A stretch of 64,000 bases of DNA, taken from positions 62,001 through 126,000 of the forward strand of contig NZ_NNBP01000027.1 of NCBI RefSeq assembly GCF_002803155.1, given 5' to 3'. Below are positions 60,106 to 64,000 of the stretch, in pieces. This DNA comes from Streptomyces sp. CB02959. Lineage in GTDB: Bacteria; Actinomycetota; Actinomycetes; Streptomycetales; Streptomycetaceae. The notes under the pieces were generated by a model, which was not told the origin of the DNA, did not search any database, and saw only the letters and a program-made list of their open reading frames with translations. Every line of letters begins with the position of its first letter. The first letter of the stretch is position 1. The position numbers and the translations under genes are program-made.

Positions 60106-62343
60106 TTGTCAAACGAGGAATTGCGTAAGGAGCAGGAATTCATGGACCTGCTCCACGAACGCCTCGACGCCCTGCGATCCGGGGCACGGGCGGCCATGGA
60201 CCGAGCCCTCCCCCAGACCGGGGGAACGTTCCAGGCACGGCTGGAACGGGACGTGATGGTCGCCGAACAGCAGGAGCTGCTGGCCGGTTTCGAGGCCGGG
60301 GAACACGGGCTGTGCTTCGGCCGGCTGGCGTTCCGGGACGGCCGCGACCACCACATCGGCCGGATCGGCATCCGGCGTGCCGACGCCGAACGCACTCCGC
60401 TGGTCATCGACTGGCGGGCCGACGTCGCCCGCCCCTTCTACCTCGCCACCGGGCACACCCCGATGGGACTGCGGCGCCGACGCCACCTCACCACCCAGGG
60501 CCGCCGGGTCACCGCACTGCACGACGAGATCCTGGACCTGGCAGACGGCGAACGCAGCGGCCACGAAGGGGCGGACGCGGACGCCATCCTGCTGGCCTCG
60601 CTGGACGCGGCACGCACCGGCCGGATGCACGACATCGTGCAGACCATCCAGGCCGACCAGGACCGCATCATCCGCGCCCCGCACGATGGCGTCCTCGTCG
60701 TGGAAGGCGGTCCGGGCACCGGCAAGACGGTCGTGGCACTGCACCGGGCCGCGTATCTGCTGTACGCGCACCGCGAGCAACTCGCCCGCCGCGCGGTACT
60801 GATCGTCGGGCCCAACCCGGCGTTCCTCGGCTACATCGGCCAGGTGCTGCCGTCGCTCGGCGAGACGGGCGTACTGCTGGCGACGCCGGGCGAGCTGTTC
60901 CCCGGCGTGACCGCCACCGGTACCGACACGCCCCGCGCCGCCGAGATCAAGGGCGCCGCGGCGATGGCGGACGTCCTCGCGCGCTTCGTGGCCGATCGGC
61001 AGACGCTTCCCGACCCCGCCCTCGTCATCGACCACGACGACGGCGAACTGCACCTGGACGCGGAGATCGCGGACCGGGCCCGCCGGCAGGCCCGGGCCAC
61101 CCTGCTGCCGCACAACCTCGCCCGCCCGCACTTCGCGTTCCACGTGATCGACGCGCTCACCGCCCAACTCACCGAGCGGCTCGGCGCCGACCCCTACGGC
61201 GGCCCCAACCTCCTCGGCCCGGACGACATCGCCCAGCTCGGCAAGGCCATCGCCACCAGCCGCGACGTGCACCGCGCCATCGAGGAGCTGTGGCCGTCCC
61301 TCACCCCGCAGCAGCTCGTCGCCGACTTCCTGGCCGAACCGGTCCACCTCCCCGACGCCGACGCGGCGGCGATCCGCCGCACGGAGGGTGCCTGGACCCC
61401 GGCGGACGTCGCGCTGCTGGACGAGGCGGCCGAACTCCTCGGCGAGGACGACGCGGCCGCCCGGGCCGCCGCCGAGGCGGAACGCCAGGAACTCATCGCC
61501 TACGCACAGGGCGTGCTGGACCTCTCGTACGGTTCGCGCACGCAGGAGTTCGAGGACCGGGAGGACGAGGATTCGGAGGTGCTGGCCGCGCACGACCTGA
61601 TCGACGCGGACCGGCTCGCCGAACGCCAGGAGGAGGCGGATCACCGCAGCGCCGCCGAACGCGCCGCGGCCGACCGCACCTGGGCCTTCGGCCACGTCAT
61701 CGTCGACGAGGCGCAGGAGCTCTCCCCCATGCTGTGGCGGCTGCTGATGCGTCGCTGCCCGACCCGCTCGATGACCCTGGTCGGCGATCCCGCGCAGACC
61801 TCGGAACCGGGTGGCTGCGGTGCCTGGGAGACGATCCTCGCACCGCACGTCGAGGACCGTTGGGAACACGTCCGGCTCGGCGTCAACTACCGCACGCCGA
61901 ACGAGATCATGACGGTCGCGGCGGAGGTTCCCCGGACCGCCGACCCGTCCTTCGTCCCGCCGCAGTCGATCCGCTCCACCGGCGTCCACCCGTGGGCCGA
62001 GCGCACCGACGACCTGCCGCGGGCGGTCGCGGCGGCGGTGGCGCGCGAGACCGGGCACGACGCCCAGGGCCGGATCGCCGTGATCGCGCCGCGCGAGCGC
62101 TGCGCCGCCCTGGCGGCCGCCCTCCCGGCCGCGTCCGCCGGCCCCGCCCCCGACCTGACCCGGCCGGTGGTGGTCCTCGACCCGCGCCAGGCCAAGGGGT
62201 TGGAGTTCGACACCGTCCTGGTGGCGGAGCCGGCGGAGTTCGGGACGAGCGATCTGTACGTCGCGCTCACCCGGGCCACGCAGCGGTTGGGGGTGCTCCA
62301 CACGGGCGCGTTGCCGGCCGGGTTGGCCGGGTTGGCGGGCTGA
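60106..62343 (+). CDS. HelD-family RNA polymerase-associated helicase (possible HelR)
   Basis: 745 residues, UvrD-like superfamily I. An N-terminal arm (residues 1-120) carries the family lead EFMDLLHERLDALR. Walker A GGPGTGKTVVAL (about 200-211), DEAQELSP (about 535), GDPAQTSEPGG, NYRTPNEI, KGLEFDTVLV and YVALTRATQRLGVLH are all present. HelD proteins pull RNA polymerase off DNA; HelR variants in Streptomyces protect polymerase from rifamycins. The TTG at 60106 has CGGAG five bases upstream; ATG 60142 is an alternative. Sits beside the tetracycline-type resistance genes. Confidence 0.88.
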   Translation: MSNEELRKEQEFMDLLHERLDALRSGARAAMDRALPQTGGTFQARLERDVMVAEQQELLAGFEAGEHGLCFGRLAFRDGRDHHIGRIGIRRADAERTPLVIDWRADVARPFYLATGHTPMGLRRRRHLTTQGRRVTALHDEILDLADGERSGHEGADADAILLASLDAARTGRMHDIVQTIQADQDRIIRAPHDGVLVVEGGPGTGKTVVALHRAAYLLYAHREQLARRAVLIVGPNPAFLGYIGQVLPSLGETGVLLATPGELFPGVTATGTDTPRAAEIKGAAAMADVLARFVADRQTLPDPALVIDHDDGELHLDAEIADRARRQARATLLPHNLARPHFAFHVIDALTAQLTERLGADPYGGPNLLGPDDIAQLGKAIATSRDVHRAIEELWPSLTPQQLVADFLAEPVHLPDADAAAIRRTEGAWTPADVALLDEAAELLGEDDAAARAAAEAERQELIAYAQGVLDLSYGSRTQEFEDREDEDSEVLAAHDLIDADRLAERQEEADHRSAAERAAADRTWAFGHVIVDEAQELSPMLWRLLMRRCPTRSMTLVGDPAQTSEPGGCGAWETILAPHVEDRWEHVRLGVNYRTPNEIMTVAAEVPRTADPSFVPPQSIRSTGVHPWAERTDDLPRAVAAAVARETGHDAQGRIAVIAPRERCAALAAALPAASAGPAPDLTRPVVVLDPRQAKGLEFDTVLVAEPAEFGTSDLYVALTRATQRLGVLHTGALPAGLAGLAG

Positions 62344-62371
62344 CCGGCGGCGGGACGCGGAGAGCCGGGTG

Positions 62372-62407
62372 CGGGCCCTCGCCGTAGGGGCGTACGGCGA
62401 GGGCCCG
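62372..62407. terminator. Strong bidirectional-type hairpin
   Basis: 15-bp perfect stem (62372-62386 with 62393-62407), loop ggggcg. Follows the HelD-type gene by 29 bp; a small ORF on the other strand also ends toward it. Confidence 0.88.
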
Positions 62408-62451
62408 GGCGGTGCGTCGGCGACCGCCCGGGACACGGCGGCGGGCGGCGG

Positions 62452-62538
62452 TCACGAGCCCGTCACCGGCGAGGAGAACAGAACCACAGTTACTGTCGCG
62501 GCAGCTGTGACAACGGCCGAAATACGGGCCGACTTCAT
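62452..62538 (-). CDS. Tiny signal-peptide-like ORF
   Basis: 28 residues: MKSARISAVVTAAATVTVVL then FSSPVTGS, hydrophobic with a basic start. AGAGGG lies eight bases upstream. Looks like an isolated signal or membrane peptide; the bases around it are AT-richer than usual. Ends towards the strong hairpin. Not recognised; could be spurious. Confidence 0.4.
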   Translation of the reverse strand: MKSARISAVVTAAATVTVVLFSSPVTGS

Positions 62539-62702
62539 GCAGTGAACCCTCTTGTCCAAGAATTACCCAAAAGCTGTCATTGGCGGGGCAAAGCAGACGT
62601 AAGGTGATGTGATCAGCGGGGTAGTCGCATGCCACGGCAGCGACCCCGCCCCCCACCGCATCCGACACCTCGCCTTCCAGGCAGGCCACGGAGGAGACAA
62701 GG

Positions 62703-63113
62703 ATGACCCGTCACCACCGCCGCACCCTCCACTCCGCTCTCATCGGCGCCGTCGCAGTGACCTCGCTGGGCATCACCGCAGCACCGGCCTCGGCGAAGTC
62801 CTCCCTCTCCTTCACCACCGGCCCCCGCTCGGTGGGCCTGGGCGGACTCGTCCACGCCTCCGCCAAGGCGAGCGACGACAACTCCTCGTTCAACAAGGTC
62901 TGCGTACAGCAACGCTGGACGGCCGCTGCGTGGCACAACGTGGCGTGCTCCAAGCCGGCGCGCCGCGCCGGTGGCACCGTCAACGTCGGCCTGCGCGTCA
63001 AGCAGCGGGGCCATCTGCACCTGCGTGCGGTCCTCTTCGAAGGCCGCTCGCCCCAGGACAAGCACCCCAGGGCGCGCTCGGCCTCCCACCCGGTCACCGT
63101 CACGGTCCACTGA
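62703..63113 (+). CDS. Small secreted protein
   Basis: 136 residues. Signal peptide (TRHHRRTLHSALIGAVAVTSLGITAAPASA), then a beta-rich basic domain with two Cys (FNKVCVQQRW, NVACSKPARRA) and repeated strands (GTVNVGLRVKQRGHLHLRAVLF). Typical small exported streptomycete protein, function unknown. GGAGGAGACAAGG precedes the ATG. Confidence 0.75.
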   Translation: MTRHHRRTLHSALIGAVAVTSLGITAAPASAKSSLSFTTGPRSVGLGGLVHASAKASDDNSSFNKVCVQQRWTAAAWHNVACSKPARRAGGTVNVGLRVKQRGHLHLRAVLFEGRSPQDKHPRARSASHPVTVTVH

Positions 63114-63231
63114 GCCCCCTCCGAGGGGCCGCGGCCGACCGATGACGGCCTCGACGCCGCCGGACCGGCCACGCCCAGGCATGCCGAACTCCGGTTCGCT
63201 GCCGCTCATCCAGGCGTGGAACAATTGCGTT

Positions 63232-63930
63232 ATGTCGGTTTCTGTACAGATTTACCGGGAGTGCGGGGCGGTCCCCGAGTTCTGGTCCGATGACCGGACG
63301 TTCGCGGTGGTGGTGGCGCGGGACGCCGAGTCGGTCATCGGCTCCCTCGTGGTGCTGGACTTGGGGGCGGACGACCCCGATCTCCGCTTCGTGGGTGTGG
63401 TGGCGGGATCCGTTGACGTGCGGGTGCCGTTGGTGGAGGTGGCGGCGCCGGCGGTGCGGGACGCCGGGGGGCGGACCCTTCGGTGGGTCGAGGAGACGGG
63501 CGAGATGTCGCTCGGTGCCGCTGCCGCGCTGGAGCAGTTGGGCGCGGTGGCCGGGGACGAGGTCCATCGCTGGTGGCGGAGGGAACTGCCGCCGGAGCGG
63601 TCCGACGCCCCGGGCGGCCGGGGGACCGCGTCGCCGGCCGCGGAGGGCGCCCACTTCCGGGTGGGGATGGGTGACGCCTGGTGCGAGGTGGAGGTGGACC
63701 GCGACCGGGCGGTGCTGATGCACGACCGACAGGAGGAAGGCACGGCCGATGCGCTGGCGGCGCTGGTGTCGTTGGCGGTGCGTCAGGTGACGGCGGAGTC
63801 TTCCGGGATCCGAGCGGTGGAGACGGGTGTGGCACCCGGGGACGACGTCTTCGAGACGGCCCTCGTCTCGCTGGGTTTCGCACCGACGACCCGGCGGGCC
63901 GTCGAATACCACCTGGCGTTGGGCACCTGA
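63232..63930 (+). CDS. Hypothetical protein
   Basis: 232 residues, soluble, acidic. N-terminal half with alternating strands (FAVVVARDAESVIGSLVVLDLGADDPDLRFVGVVAGSV) and a second half (FRVGMGDAWCEVEVDRDRAVLMHDRQ) of similar alpha/beta pattern, suggesting an internal duplication. No family recognised; a degenerate acetyltransferase-like fold is one possibility. The ATG at 63232 has a weak ribosome site; an in-frame ATG at 63181 exists. Confidence 0.6.
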   Translation: MSVSVQIYRECGAVPEFWSDDRTFAVVVARDAESVIGSLVVLDLGADDPDLRFVGVVAGSVDVRVPLVEVAAPAVRDAGGRTLRWVEETGEMSLGAAAALEQLGAVAGDEVHRWWRRELPPERSDAPGGRGTASPAAEGAHFRVGMGDAWCEVEVDRDRAVLMHDRQEEGTADALAALVSLAVRQVTAESSGIRAVETGVAPGDDVFETALVSLGFAPTTRRAVEYHLALGT

Positions 63931-64000
63931 CGGGCATCGGCCCGGATGAGGGGGCGGAGGGGGCGGTGGGGGCGTTGCGGCCTGGTCGACGCCCCCCTCC

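Overview
The window is high-GC actinobacterial chromosome, almost certainly Streptomyces. Third codon positions are nearly all G or C. Family content fits: a bL37-type mini ribosomal protein, a class F sortase pair, a SARP regulator, a HelD-type helicase, DUF2278 and M14 genes, and a cysteine-type leader peptide. Gene order is patchy, with many single genes paired to their own repressors, which suggests an accessory region rather than the conserved core. No rRNA, tRNA or CRISPR array was seen.

Layout, 0-23 kb. A truncated DHA2 efflux pump with its MarR repressor is followed by bL37, a divergent porphobilinogen deaminase paralog, and a class F sortase next to a Gly/Arg/Asp/Asn repeat protein that may be its substrate. 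Then come a HAD hydrolase, a Mut7-C protein, a GNAT-AAA+ fusion, a P450 and an Asp/Glu racemase. An IS1380-family element (about 13.3-15.0 kb) and a decayed relative (about 18.2-18.4 kb) bracket a four-gene cassette: haloperoxidase-like hydrolase, YciI-like protein, SDR and TetR. Between the SDR and TetR genes are three operator-like palindromes. A possibly frameshifted membrane protein, a serine hydrolase and a SnoaL-like protein follow.

Layout, 23-46 kb. The centrepiece is a six-gene organosulfur operon (23.8-29.6 kb). An IclR gene lies divergently upstream and a 27-residue cysteine-type leader peptide precedes it. Its first gene looks like a DszB-type sulfinate desulfinase rather than a transporter protein. 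A lipoprotein SBP, permease, ATPase, a signal-less SBP-like protein and an SsuD-like flavin monooxygenase follow. Together they could import organosulfur compounds, oxidise them and release sulfite under sulfur or cysteine control. Downstream lie a pseudo-caspase, tautomerase, methyltransferase, GATase-like/LysR pair, a histone-H1-like protein, dienelactone hydrolase, the metQ-metN-metI methionine importer with a long leader, aspT, and an esterase/PadR pair.

Layout, 46-64 kb. DUF2278 and M14 carboxypeptidase genes converge on a very strong bidirectional terminator; the M14 protein has a separate propeptide-like partner. A SARP gene and a GH25 lysozyme follow. Then comes a stretch with three genes of antibiotic-defence type: a TetX-like flavin monooxygenase with a TetR gene and triple operator, an OtrA/TetM-like ribosomal protection GTPase overlapped by a leader ORF, and a HelD-type RNA-polymerase helicase behind an AT-rich promoter. 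The window ends with secreted and hypothetical proteins. Family assignments come from reading motifs and remembered family sequences; no database search was run.
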